Below are positions 31,382-44,349 of a stretch of 64,000 nt of DNA, in pieces. The position numbers and the translations under genes were made by a program. Source of the DNA: Lyophyllum atratum (lineage: Eukaryota; Basidiomycota; Agaricomycetes; Agaricales; Lyophyllaceae); assembly GCA_014905825.1 (NCBI GenBank), contig JACGCN010000022.1:310001-374000 (forward strand), in the 5' to 3' direction. The notes beneath the pieces were generated by a model that was not told where the DNA came from, did not search any database, and saw only the letters and a list, made by a program, of their open reading frames with translations. Each line of letters begins with the position of its first letter. The stretch's first letter is position 1.

Positions 31382-33745
31382 AGGATGACACCCGTTGGGT
31401 CGACTTGGATGTTTGGTATGCAATTTTCTCGATTCTTGGTGCCTCGACGTTCCTAGACAGTAGACATAAGGACTTTAGTTACTTCAATGGTTTCTAGTGA
31501 TGGATAATATACCTTAAAGCATATAATCAAGCCCTTCCACCTTGGCCGAATCGAATCGGAACAATTTCAAGAAATTTGAATCCTGCAACATGGATCATCG
31601 ATCGTCGAAGGTCTGTTGTGTAATTAAGTACCTCGGTGGACGACCTTATTCATGTCAAAACTTTTCTGTCCATGAAGCCGTGCTGGAGATTGACCCGACG
31701 GCCATGTTTGTGGGTCGATATACAGGTACGAGGAAATGTGCAAGAAAAGGCGAATGTCAACGCCACAAGAAGCTGTCCGGCCTGATGGCAGTTGCCAGTG
31801 AGAATCAAGCTCTCACACAGGAGGCACAGTGGCAGCATGTATGTACCGTCCTCTTCAAATAAAAGGCAAGAGTTCGCGATTGACATTTACATGTATGACG
31901 AGCGCCGGGCGTACAGCGGGTTGAAACTGCGGGTGATCAATGACAATCTGATCATGGCCGCGGAGAAGAAAGGAATCAAAGGTCCCGTGTCAACTAAGCT
32001 CAGCCAAACAATTGAAACCGTTTCGAACTTGGTCCGAGTCGTGCTTGTAAAGGCTTGTAACCCTTTGAGCTCCACTTCCCAAGTCAAAACACCGATATTG
32101 TTCCTCGTGCCATATTCCGTCCATGTCACTTAAGCCTCAAAAGGAGCCTCAGCACCAATTGCGAGAAGACCTGAAGGACGCGCTGGAACCTCACGCTCGT
32201 TTGTATGTCCTAGGCTCCTAGCAGTTCGCTTCGTTTTGCGGCTTGCCTTGCTTTGAATTCCACACACATCGACAGCCGTCGACGTGTATCATGAGCATAC
32301 AAGTAGCGCTCCCCATCTGATAAGAAGGCACGTTTTCTTAAGATCTATAGAACTCGTCAGAGAGGCTTTGGTCATTTCTCATTGTCAGGACCACTTTTGA
32401 CTCACCATGGCCAATCTATCCGGGCTCTAGAGGCTATAAGAGGTCATATCTAGGTGCTTTCTTTCTCTCTATCGTTGATTGCTGAAATGTGTTCTCCCAG
32501 AAGATGGCGGGTCGTTCTACAACCCTTCTTTCATCTCTTTCCCAGTTTTTTTAGTGAATATTGTATATGATCCTTCCAACACGATAAATCTCGAAACGAA
32601 ACAGTCCCTGGCTCCCATCGGTTTCTTCCCGCGCGCCGGCGCCGTATATCGCGTCTGACGGTGCTTTGGCTTATACTTGCTGTCGAAACTTGATAACTTG
32701 CACACTCATCGCTCGAAATCCACCAATCCCAATCCAGATCCGCTCCTTGAATCAATGGAACCCCTCGGGCCTGGCGACCGTTGTGATAATATATGGGATA
32801 GTCCTGCCGCTGGTGATGGGGTTAGACGTTAATCGCCCTCTTTCTCTACCAAAGGGATCCTCCGTGTCTATGATGTAGAACCGGCGCACAGCACTGGTTC
32901 ATATGTCCTAGTGTCCCTGATCACACAAGAGAGCATCGAGATCGACAAGACTCCCTGGCTACGTGCAACTCTACATCCGAACACCAAATGTTTATTACCC
33001 AAGTCGAGCATATCAGAATATCAATCTAAACATGCTCCCCTCCCGTGCGCACTGAGCCCCCGATGTCCCCCTACTAAGCACGATAAATTGCGAAGAACGT
33101 CAGGAAGAATTGAAGGTCAATCGTTCTCGTCCAAGAAAGATAGTTGATAAAATTGAAGAAACATGCAGTCCAGCAATTTCACGGCCAGCGTGCCCCGCCC
33201 CAAACAGGTAGGCGAAGCCTGATCTTATGGCCACTAAACCTGATTTGTGTACCAGCTGATAGCATCCAGACCCTGAGCAGAAAGAGGGGCGCCGTCCATA
33301 AGAAAGTTGCAACGGCTGGACGACTGTGATGATGGTGGGTTCTGATTTCACGGCATGGGCACGGCGATGAGGGCCGGACTTCGTTTGCCTGCACACAACC
33401 GCGTGGAGATACTGAAAAAGAAGCACAGGTGTATCCGTGCATGTCGCATGGTATGCGACGTGGAAATAACATTGTGAGAACTTAGGCACAGATCCGAGTC
33501 GTCAGGGAGGCACACTTGCTTACTCGTACCCGCCGAGGCCGCAACTCAAGACTAAGAGGCCGGAGGCCCCTTTTGAAGTGGAGTGAGCAAATGGTATGTT
33601 GGTATGCGTAAAAAGATTATGGTATCGCAGTATTGAACAAGCTAAAAGCACATGTGCATGGACTGCAACAAAGTATATGGTATAGCAGCGAAACGTACAA
33701 TCACAACCCCCCCAGCGATAGATGGAGAGAGCGATGATGATGAAT
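31382..33745. other. 2.4-kb region with no supported gene
   Basis: It lies between the acyltransferase and the 3' end of the permease gene. Open frames up to about 130 codons are present on both strands (31542-31862, 33100-33489), but none has conserved motifs, sensible splice structure or repeats. No transposon ends were recognised. Confidence 0.45.
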
Positions 33746-36393
33746 TTAGTTCGAGAAGAGGATGCGGTACATCCGGATGTGGAAAGGTGCGCGTCTGCGC
33801 TCAGCGCGCCACTAGACAGATGAGATGAAATTAGAAAACAAAGAATACGCCTATAGTAGATGCTTGTTAGAACTTACCTCGCGCATCTCCTCGACGGTGA
33901 GCCAACTCTTGCGACCAGTGTCAAGATCGATCTCATGTGCCCTCTTAGGTAGTGTTCGTTTCCAAGCGTAACCAACGACCCAGAAGCCGATCATGACAGG
34001 GAACGCGAGGTAGGAAGCTGCAAGCAAAAACATGGTTAGAGGCAAGTCATGAGAATACGATTTTCGGGAACGCACAGAAGAAGGCCTCGGCAACCTCCTT
34101 AGGGTTACTGCTAATGCCACCGATGGGCCACACAGCCTGCGGATGATCAGACGTCAAACGGACTACGACTCAATGACACAACTTACAATGTAGAATTGGC
34201 CAATGAGCACCAGGGTGAGAAGGATGACACCGAACCAAGAACCATAGACACCACCCATAGCTCGGAAAGGAAGCTCTTCTACGGAGTGGCCTTGCTTGAC
34301 CCAAGCTGCGCGGAATCGGATGCTGCGACAAGATGAGCAACAGGCTATCGCGTCGCAGGCAGATTGACGTACTGGCAAAGGCAAATAGACATCCACGTGA
34401 AGATTGTGGAGAGACCAGAGATAGCAACCAACCAAAGGACTAAGTGATTCAACCTCAGCAGATTCCTGGTTCAATACCTTCGAAGACACTCACAGACGGT
34501 ATCTCCAGCTGACACTACGTTGATGTAGGCAAGGGGAGCCCAAACTAATACGGCCAGCACCGACCACAGGGGGCGGGAAGATTTGTCGACTGTGCGGGAA
34601 AAGAATTAGGGACTTGTTCCACAGATGAAGGAAGTATAGTACCATATGCGAAGATTTTGGGCGCATATCCTGTCTCGGCGAGTGCAGTGAGCGTCCGGGA
34701 TCCCGCGTACACGCAAGACAAGCCGATGGAGAGGACGGAAATGCAAATAGTGACGTTGACAAAGTCTACAGGACCACCTTAGCTACGAATATGACAATAA
34801 GCATCAAGTGACACTTACGGTTGAGTCCCGGAATGTGGGCATTGTCGAGAGAAATGACGAAAGGAGAAGCAGCTGGATACAGGGTGAGATATATTCGGAT
34901 ACGAAGGATCGTGCAACACACCTGCGCCTCCTCCACCAAGCAATCTGGGTTCGTTGTAGGGAACCAAAAGGCCGATGATCGTAAGAGATGTTATATAGAT
35001 GACGGTCTGTGCAGACCAATCAGAAATGCTACCGGCCTCTTACCACGAAAAACTTACAATGCGCCAGAATGTACCTTTAACGGCACCTGGCATAGTCTGA
35101 CGAGGATTGGGGGTCTCACTGGCAGCAAGACCGATCAATTCGGTACCGGCTGGTCGAATCGAGTGTTAGTTAGATGTTATAGTCCCAGAACGCATCTTTC
35201 GCACCGAACGAGAACGCCGCTATACATAAGCAGAATGATCAATGAGAATATTCCTGTACGAAGAGACAGAACACGTACCAGTCACGAATACCGCACAGAC
35301 ACCCTTGAAGCCGTTTGCGAATGCACCTGGGTTCGTCCAATTTGAACCGCCAATATAGTGATCGTACTCGCCGCCCTTGGGACCACCACCCGCGATACAG
35401 ATACTGAATGATGTGACCGTCAAAAGACGAACGAGGCTGCGGATTGCGGTGGGGGACTTACACTCCGATGAAGATAAACATAACAACGACGAGTAGTTTC
35501 AGGCATGATGACCAAAACTCTTCCTCTGCGAAACCGAGCGTCCCGAAAATGCTGACGATGACTGGAAGATGTTAAAACTGGAGGCCGATTTAACGTTGAC
35601 AAACGGAGTTACCAATTACAACCCAAAACACGGTGATCCAGGCAGCGAGTGGCACTTCCGCAGCTTTATGCCAGTATTGTACGGTTGTTCCGGCGACTGT
35701 AATTTCGAGGGGTAGTACAACCGCCCATTGCAGGAAGTAATTCCATCCCATGGCGAAGGCGAAGGAAGGGTCCAAGAAACGTCCAGCGAGAGTATAGAAT
35801 CCACCTGATACCGGATATAAAACACACATTTCACCGAGAGCCTAGGTCAAAATTGTTAGTCAAAACTTCATTCAATCCAAGATGACGCTTTTACTTGAGT
35901 GACATTAATCAACATGATGCCCATAAGGATCCATGCAATCAAGACACCAGCAGGACCACCAGCATGCAAAGCCGAGCCTGAGCCTACAAAGAGACCTGTA
36001 CCGATACTGCCGCCTGTGTGCGTGTGATGAATAACAGAGATCATGCAAAGGATACCTATTCGTGACATACCGACAGCAATCATTTGCAGATGACGAGGCT
36101 TCATCTTCTGCTGAAGCATTGGATTATCCGCTCTCATCCTCTCCGCATCTTCGATAGACTGTCCCTCGATGAGAATGCCACTGTGGATGGGTGAAGTGTG
36201 AGCTATAATTCATGAGGGTAGAGACGAATGTGACGCACCCCGTTGTTCCCGGAGCACGCTTGAAGCTCTCAAACGACAAACCAAGACGAGTCCAGATACT
36301 CTCCTTCGATGGGTCATAAAACTCCACCTTGGGGGAAGCGTCCGAGCTTGTGCTCGCGACATCGAATTTCTCTTCCGCCTTCTTGTTCTCCAT
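33746..36393 (-). CDS. Amino-acid permease (APC superfamily, yeast amino-acid transporter type)
   Basis: More than ten short exons. The cytosolic N terminus starts MENKKAEEKFDVASTSSDAS; the in-frame upstream extension lacks an ATG. The conserved first helix region follows: MKPRHLQMIAVG joined to GSIGTGLFVGSGSALHAGGP. Later segments are ALGEMCVLYPVSGGFYTLAG, MGWNYFLQWAVVLPLEITVA, CLKLLVVVMFIFIGV, GGSNWTNPGAFANGFKGVCA and TELIGLAASETPNPRQTMPG. These match fungal general and specific amino-acid permeases, plasma-membrane proton symporters with twelve helices. The cytosolic C terminus reads LPKRAHEIDLDTGRKSWLTV, with a last exon ending EWRAERRR...RMYRILFSN. Substrate range cannot be read from the sequence. 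Length is about 550-570 residues, normal for the family. Confidence 0.92.
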
Positions 36394-39300
36394 GGCCGGG
36401 TACGCAAAAGAGGTACGGGGGGATGGAACTGACAAGGGCTGACAGTGAGAGGAAGGGAAATGTGGGAAGTGCCGAATAAGGATGCTGGTATTTATGTTCA
36501 GATGCTCATCAGCCAGCGGCTGACCCCTAGATACAGGCTAGGGCCGGAAGGGTATCTTGAGAAAAGCATACCGATCACAGATTCAGACCATGTCTTGCGC
36601 TCCCAATTGGGGCGGAAATTGAAAATGATGGAGCGGCTCTGCGCCTCACGACCTCCGATCGTGACGACCCTGCATAATTCCATTTGTACCGCCTCAAGAA
36701 GATACCGCTTGGAGAATGCCATCAAGATAAATGGCTCCCCAGACCGATTCTTAGCCTCTGATAACATCGGTACCTTGTGAGCACATGGGCCCAGCCACGA
36801 CAGCTATCAGCAATATTTTTGAGAAACTGAGGTCGGGTCGCGCTCACTGATCGACTAGACGGAAGCTGAAACAAAAACTTTCTGTCCCGCCGCAACGCAA
36901 CTATCTTATCGCTGCAGAAATGAAGCGATAGGCCGAATTTTCATCCGAATTCCAATCTCCCCACCCCAGACGATAACGACTTCCGAGTGGTAAAGATAAT
37001 TAACTGTACCCACCAGCTCGACGTAATTTTGGAAACTCTTGGGAGACTGAGGTCATTAGCGTCTTCCTCGGCCATGATCCGGCCCGTCAACACTGGGGCC
37101 TGCCTAGGAGAGACAAGAAGAGACAAGCTGTGGGGAGCTGTGGAATTTTTGTCAAATCCGGTTATTTGTATACATTTGTGATCATCGGCGATGATAAACA
37201 CCCCGTCACTTGGCAGCCCTTGGCCAAAAATAACCATATGCTCTGGCATCATGGCGCAAGCTTAATACTTCGACCCTTCAGGTTCGAAACAAGCACTTAC
37301 TCTCACGTACCCTGCGTACATGAAGCCATTACCGATGGCAGGTCTATTCACATTTTCACCGCGGTTTACAGGTACAGTGCGTCCCAGCACGACGATATAG
37401 TGGCTGCGGGACACTGGTTCGGATTCTCCACTACCAAGGATTCGGGGTAGAACTCAGCTGGGCGTCCAACACCAGGTATCATCACCATCAGGTGTCATTT
37501 GGAAGCGATGGGAACTCGGCGGCCTCCACACCGGATTGCGCAGTTATCAGCGCGGTATTTCCACAATATACCCTCGTTGCGGCTATACACCCATTCCCAA
37601 TCGGCTCGCGCCCCCAGCGCCTGCTCTAATACTTCGAATGTGCCATCTCATAGGTGTGCTATATTCGATCGCGACCAGTCACCAGGTTTGATACATACGC
37701 GCCTTGACGCTGCACTAACGAACGCGATACTTAATAGGATCTGATCAAGGTTCAACAACGATCACAACGTGACAACATTATTCACAAATGAATGAATGTT
37801 CAGAGTCATCACTCGCTTCCATGTCGTGTCACAATCTAGGGCTTCCAAATTGAAAGAGGACGTAGACACTGTGTCGGAAGTCCTTGGACCAGAATCACTG
37901 AATCTAGTCAAGTTGGAGAATACGTGGCTGCAACCCCATTATATCTGTCAGGTTCTGCAGAAAGCAAGTCAAGCACCTAACTCCACTAGAGTCGGACATG
38001 AGAATCACCTGTCAAAATTTTCGTAGTTATTGGCATGCCTGCACGTATGTCGCCGCCTGCGATGTGACCGCAAGCAATCATGTGGCATACATACGACCCG
38101 TACATCAGCACAGAACCGACGCCATCATGGCAGCCGGTGAGCGAATAGTACACGGACCCTGGGACCTGGCCAGCCTATGACGATAGGGACGCGCTGCTGA
38201 GTGTGTTCTAACACTTGAGACTTGATATGATTGGAAAGATAGGATAGGATAGTAACCACCTGCTGCTGAGCGACCCGACTCCCTCCGAGCCATATCGTCC
38301 GCAATTCAGGGCTGCCGAGACGAATTATCATCACTGTATGTATGTACTCGACAGGAAACCTTGGTTGGCCGAGGTGAGGTAGATCCTGTAGTGGAAGCAC
38401 ATGGCACACGATGTGATCGGCGGGATCGGGCCAACCACGTTGTCAACGCGCCATGTGAAATTTCATCAATTGGCAAATCAAATCAAATAGTCGGCAAGAT
38501 AGCAAGATAAAGCAAAATAACTTTGTTCTCAATTGCCTCCACAACAAGTCGAATTTTTCACAACTAGTGCCGCAGGGACTCGGAGGCAGTACAAATAGTA
38601 CATCGCCTCAGTTTCTCCGTTTCCAAAGTTCGTATCCCTACCCATTCGTCTCCTCACAGCATGATGTCACACTATGTCAGATCTTAAGAAGCCAGGCATT
38701 TCCCGATTTCAATTTCAAAGTCTAGCCGGTGGGGTAATGGTGTAAGCGTGGGGTCAGGACCAGCTGTACCTTGGCTGTACTGTATGGCCAAGATTAGCGC
38801 CACAAGTACGCAAACGGCCACGACGTCAAGACACATACCCGCCGCGGCGGCAAGATCGGAGGAGTGATGTACCGTTTCTCCTCTCTTTTTTTTCTCTCCT
38901 TCTGCAAGCTCCAATCCGAACCCAAAGATCAAAATTCGGGAATAGGGCATGAACGGCCGAAAAGTGTTGCTAAAATTGTCAGATCCAATCAGACCGATGT
39001 ATTTGTTGGGCAACGCCTCCGCAGCCGTTTGGCATTTGTATTTCCTCCTTATGTACTGTATAAGTTGCAGTAAGGACATACGTATATGCCCTAACACGCT
39101 GTTGTCTTTTGATGTCTGTCCCATACTTATATTTGGTTGGCAAATTGGCAGAGAAATGATTGCGATGTGGGAATGAGGTCATAACGTCGAGAATCTCGGT
39201 CCAAAATCGTATTTCAATGGATCCAGACGTTGAGAGGTCCTTATTGGGGTTTGTCAGGACAGACGAAGTAGCATTTGAGGAGCTTTTTCCCACTCAGCAT

Positions 39301-39710
39301 GGGACGGGGGCCTGGAGTCGCCATTGGGACCTTGGAGCCCGGGATAATCGTTGGGGCTTGAACGCCATTGGTGAAGGAAGCATCGGGTACGTGGTGGGGC
39401 AACGGAACGCAATACAGCTTAGCAGAAATTCTTTCCGACAGATTGTCGCCTCCATCCTCAGATCCTGTCAACCGACGAAAAACTCTTCGAAACGTCCATG
39501 AACCTGGAAAATCAGGTACTGACAATCGGGGGTAAACATGACGAGAATTCGAAGCATCCTTCGTTTGTATATCCATCATCTGCTCAAGAACGAAGCGCGA
39601 GTAAATAAGAACCATCGACCAAAGGGGGATGCGAGGTATGTAGGTGAGAGAAGCGAAACGCGATTTGGGCGGAATCATAACTTTAAACCCGCTGGCTCCA
39701 TAAATAGAGT
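36394..39710. other. 3.3-kb intergenic region with no supported gene
   Basis: It contains the permease promoter and the Pil1 gene 3' flank. AT-rich patches near 38460-38560 and many frames of 60-145 codons are present without recognisable features or splice consistency. No RNA gene or mobile-element end was recognised. Decayed genes cannot be excluded. Confidence 0.4.
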
Positions 39711-42700
39711 CTATCGGAGACCACCTTCCAGATTCGTCGCAAACCTGCCCTCTCCGTACCCTCCCGGGCCCCTTGCCCCGCCCCCGCCAGGCGTCTCGTT
39801 CGCCACCTTCAGCTGTCCCAGATTCCCCGCATCATCAGGCGAGCCCGCATTGACATACGCACCGAGATAATCGTAGTCGTCATCCTCCGTCGTCGGCAAT
39901 GGGGGCAGTCCCTGAGACGGCGCTGGCGCTGGCGGCTGCGCAGGAGAGCCTGACCTACCGCGCCGGATGGGGGAGGCCTCACGCTGTTGGGGATATGGCG
40001 AGGTTGGGAGGCGCTTCTTGAATGATAGGGGATTTGTGCTGTCTGCCAGCGACGGGGGAAGATCCCCGCTGGGCATGCGCTGTGGCGGGCGCTTGAAGGC
40101 TGCGGCGGAGATAGTTCGTGCACCGGCTGGAACTTGCGTGTTGAGCGAGGTGGTGGATTTGGTTATCGGGGAGTTTGAGATCCCAATGCTGCGAGGGTAT
40201 TCGGGGGGAGTTTGATAGGGTGGGGTCTGGTACGGCGATGAGGGAATCTGAGTCGATAATGGTGGAAGACGTGGGTGATTATCTTGGGAGTTTATCGCAG
40301 GTGCTGCTGAGGCGCCTATCCTGGGTGTACCTGGATTCCTTGTGTCGTTGGGGGCATCATGTGCTGGTGGTTGAGGCGGTTGTTGGTATTGAGCAGGTCC
40401 TTGCGAATACTGAGCTGGTGCATTTGTTTGACTGAACGTTGTGGTAGGGGTATTGTATTGCCCATAGGGTAGAGTAGGAGAGTCAGCGCCGGGATGAGGG
40501 GAAGGAATACGTTTGGAGAAGGGCGCAGACGGGGGAGCTAATGGGGAGCCATCGATTTGTGTCACCGGAGGACCACCGTAGCCAGGACCAGACTGGGAGA
40601 GAGACGATCCACGTTCTCGGCCAGATTCTGGTTGATTATCGCGGTTAGGGGATCTAGGGGGGTTGAAGGTGAGAGCGTCCAATTCTCGGCTGACTTCGCG
40701 TGCAGCAGCTGCATTGAGAGCGCGTTCTTCCTCGACAGGATCAAAAGATGGCGGGGGGACGCGGCGTTGACCCTGGAAACGTGTTTCCATAGTTGGGGAA
40801 TTGTCGCCCGATCCTCCGCCGGCTTGCCTGGCTTGAGGGGGAAGGTCTAGAAGATGCCAAACGATAGAGCGTCGTTATCAGCTAAGGACATATGTCGCAA
40901 ATCCTTTGACGTACCTGGTTCCATAGAAGGCGGCAGGGCTTGGTACTGAGGAGGGTACCCTTCCTGTGGTACTTGTTGTTGCGGTTGGCCCTGATACGAC
41001 TGTTCAGGCGTAGGCTGCTGCTGCTGTGGTGGTTGTGGTAGATCATTCGAGTAACGACCACGCCTCTCAAGCTCCTCATTAACATCACTGTTCTCCCTGA
41101 ACCGAACATGTCTCGAAGCGGCATCATCCTGAGGCTCCTCTGAGTTCGTCATGTATGCTAGCCCACCCTCGTCATCCGACGCCGCATTCCTGTCTTCGTG
41201 CTGCAATCCCATCCCCCAACCCCCCGGGCCAAGTTGAGATGCAGCTCCAGGGGGGGGACCCTGGGGCGGTGCGTACGATGGTGCATGGGTAACCTCGTAC
41301 GAAAGTTCTGGCCGGTTGAAGCCTGAGAAGCCCGCCTGCGGGACGGTCCCAGGTGGGCTCTGCGACGACGATAGCGCTTGCGCAACGGACGAGGAGAACG
41401 AATCACTGTCCTGACGAGTGGCCAAGGACGGGGGGTCTGAGAGCGAGTATCCTGCGAGACCAGAGGGACGGTTCTTGATGGGGAAAGTTGCAAAACGCCC
41501 GCCGCTCCCAGGACCCGGATTATCTATTAGGCCAGGCGACTGCGTATTGACTCCGAAGTCATCGACGCTTCTCGGAGTTCCCTGGTTGGTGGGTTCAGTT
41601 TGGGAGTTATATAGAGCTCCAGGTTGGTCGATCTGAGATGGGTAACGTAGGTGGGTAGGTGATCCAGTCGGCGAACCGGGTTGTTCAAAGAATTGGCCCG
41701 TTCCTAAGCTTTGTGAGGCAGGGAGGAAATTGGGCGGACCTCCGCCAGCGGGGGTCATATCGCTTGAATTATGCGGCGACCATTCGTTCGAGGGAATGGG
41801 GCCGCCGTTCCCCGGCTGACCGACACCTTGGAAGGGAGGTTGAGGTGTGCCGAAGGGGTTTTGTGCCATACCCTGGAAGCTCCCTTGGAAGCTGGGTTGC
41901 GGCGTGTGCTGAGGAAGGATCTGTTGGTTTTGCTGGAGAACGTTCTGCGTGTTCATCGAGCTCGAGGGTACGGTTGACATTACGACTTCGTTCATGCAGC
42001 CGTGAGCTTCTGTGAGAAGCTGCTCGATTCTTGCGCGACCGTAATATTGACTCCGCGCCATGCCTGGTTGAGTCTGCTCTTCTGGGATTTCCTGAAACGT
42101 ACCGTCAGGATAGGGAATTGAACAGAATGAACTGAGCATACGGCAATGATGACCTTTCCATACTCTCCAGCAATCTGCAGAACGGGTGAAAAACACGTTA
42201 TATGCGAGATAAGTTCGACTTACAGTTCCCTTCTCGGTGCACTCCATGAGGCCACCGAATTTCAACCCCATCCAAGCCCTAGCCGTGGAGCGTTTAAAGT
42301 CCCCAAGCGCGGCCTCTTCCGTCATAATCCCTGAATCCATGCTACGGATCTCGGCCCTCAATGCGTTTAACGAATCCGTCTGCATCGTCAGGTTCTTGTG
42401 TTCTGAGCCCATTTTGCTAAGTTTCTTCTCTGCAGTCTCGGCTTTCGCAGCGACTGCCTTTCGCCGACGCTTGAAATCATCGAGGTTCTCTTCTCGTGTA
42501 CGGATCGATTTCAGGTAGTCTCGCATGGGCTGTCCATGAGTAGCATATTGTGATATCGAAGATGACCAAAGTGTCAGGAGAGTTGCGGAGGCACCCAGGG
42601 TATCCTAGATGGATGGTAGAAGTCAGCATATTTGATAATGGTCACCGAATGGTAGAGCATACGCCTAAGTCGTCCCCTTCCCCCAAGCCCCACACCCTCA

Positions 42701-42922
42701 GCGCTTCCGCAGCTTTTGCAAAGTCGACGCTAAGTCTCTGAAGTCTGTTACACCGCAGTGCTTCAGCATTATGATCCGAATCAGAATTCTGAAAAGAATT
42801 CACGAAGTAAGAACCTGCTTTTCAGCAAGGATGAGGTCCTGCAAGGGCCTTAGATCATTGTTTCCTCCCAAAGATGGGAGTGTCGAATTATGGGCGATTT
42901 TGCTCGCAGCAGACTTGAACAT
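39711..42922 (-). CDS. Pil1/Lsp1-family eisosome protein with a very long low-complexity tail
   Basis: Exons join to about 970 residues. The first 245 or so form the Pil1 BAR-type domain. The start is MFKSAASKIAHNSTLPSLGG with LQDLILAEKQ. Then come TLQRLSVDFAKAAEALRVWG, DTLGASATLLTLWSSSISQY, LDDFKRRRKAVAAKAETAEK, RAWMGLKFGGLMECTEKGT, IAGEYGKVIIA and EIPEEQTQPGMARSQYYGRA. Pil1 and Lsp1 build eisosomes, the scaffold of furrow-like plasma-membrane domains that respond to sphingolipid long-chain bases. Typical Pil1 proteins are about 340 residues. Here the domain is followed by roughly 700 residues rich in Pro, Gln and Ser (QQNQQILPQHTPQPSFQ, PQPPQQQQPTPEQSYQGQPQ), with an intron near 40851-40915. 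Acidic (TTEDDDYDYLGAYVNAG) and Gly-rich segments close the protein. Four 5' introns lie within the domain. Confidence 0.9.
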
Positions 42923-43086
42923 GCTGCGGATAGAGTATCAATGGTTATGTGGATGGTGTGGCTGAGCGGAGGTTATGAGCTGTTGGCCGTTGAGGTCGTC
43001 ACAGGGATCGATCAAGACGCTGCCAGGGTCTGTGTCACTGTCTATTCGGCTTCAGCACCGCCTCGCACGTAAACACGATACATCAT

Positions 43087-43918
43087 CCATGATTAGCACA
43101 CTTCTCTCTCTTCGACTGCCTGACTCTCTCATGTGCAACTCTTCGCTTCTTGTTTACTCCTACGACTACAGCTATAGCTCGGACGATGAAATTTTTGTTA
43201 CCGAGTCTGAATTATCACACTATGACACCTTGCCAACATACAGATCGACAGAGGACCCTGCTGAGGACGATTTAGATTCCAATGTTTACTCTGGCAACCG
43301 AAGACGACGAGTTTGCCGTACGCAACGAACTTTTCTGTGTTGGACCGCAAGAAGTAACAGGTCATATCTGGGACATATCCTGAACCGCGCAGTATTGGCC
43401 TTACATCGATACCTTCCTGGAACACTCAAATTCACAAACTCTTAGCATAGCCGCTAGTCAGAACACAAGTCTTGCGGCAACGCCGCAGCGTACTACCTTG
43501 TACCTCATTCTGTGTCAAAGAAACCTCTGAATATCATAGTGATCAAGTTCACCTTTGTAACTGCCACAAAGGTTTGAGCCGTATATCGTGATAGTTCCTG
43601 TATCTGATATGTTCTAAACGCGCACGAGGACAACCCTGTCTAAAAGGACCCTTAGATCGATACCGACCTTCATATACATGGTTCAAGGCTGCCATAGTTC
43701 GCGACTGTAGGGCTGTAGGGACAGCATCGACTCCTACCCTCGCGACTCAGCCGGCGCTCTCCGGAAGGTTTGGCGCCAGGGCATTCAGTCAGACTCGTGG
43801 TCTGGAAGTCAATAATTCTTTGGAACAGATCCAACAATGGGAGCTTCCGTCTAAGACGACGCGAGTGTCTGTCGAGTGCGGGATACGAGATCGTATGAAC
43901 CAAGAGCGATAAGGCTAC
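43087..43918 (+). pseudogene. Decayed paralogue of the conserved gene at 46476
   Basis: The part from about 43667 to 43918 reads TWFKAAIVRDCRAVG, then FGARAFSQTRGLEVNNSLEQ and IQQWELPSKTTRVSVE. This aligns along its length with TWFEAGIVRDSQEGV, FNADAFGRTLGREIENPLEQ and TRRWDLQCNMQVSSLK of the intact gene 3.3 kb downstream. Upstream, ATEDDEFAVRNEL near 43300 resembles DDVYAVREDL. The middle of the protein is missing or scrambled, frames change, and the conserved C terminus is absent, so it cannot make the full product. An ATG-initiated frame (MISTLLSLRLPDSL) begins at about 43087. Confidence 0.65.
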
Positions 43919-44349
43919 GAGGGGAACGAAAGGGTCTGGAACACTTCCCTGAAGCGTTTCCCCCATGCGATACATAGGTGTCGCACTTCAAAGTTCAAGG
44001 CAAAACCATCGATTCGCAGCATAGGACGGTCTGGACCAAAATGTCAGACAATCGGCAAACACGAATCAACCAGCCGACCCTTGAAAAAGAACCCAACGCA
44101 AGATCAGAATTAACGAGATATAAATCTCATAGCGACACCGGCACGACGTGTGGCGCGCGTAATAGTAGATAGAACAAATAAGCACGCATCATACACGGAA
44201 CGGGATTTTACGACGAGGCGGAATGAGATGCTTACATGTAACGGACCCGACGCGTTTGCTAGACCACCCAATTTCGGCGAGAACATTTGCGTGCACCCAC
44301 GGCTGGGTTGACTTTGGCCATTGGCCAAAAAGCGGAGAGGAATCGATGT

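Noticed and set aside
33100..33489. 129-codon minus-strand frame
   Set aside because: Cys/His-rich by composition, but no zinc-binding spacing, no start context and no splice partners.
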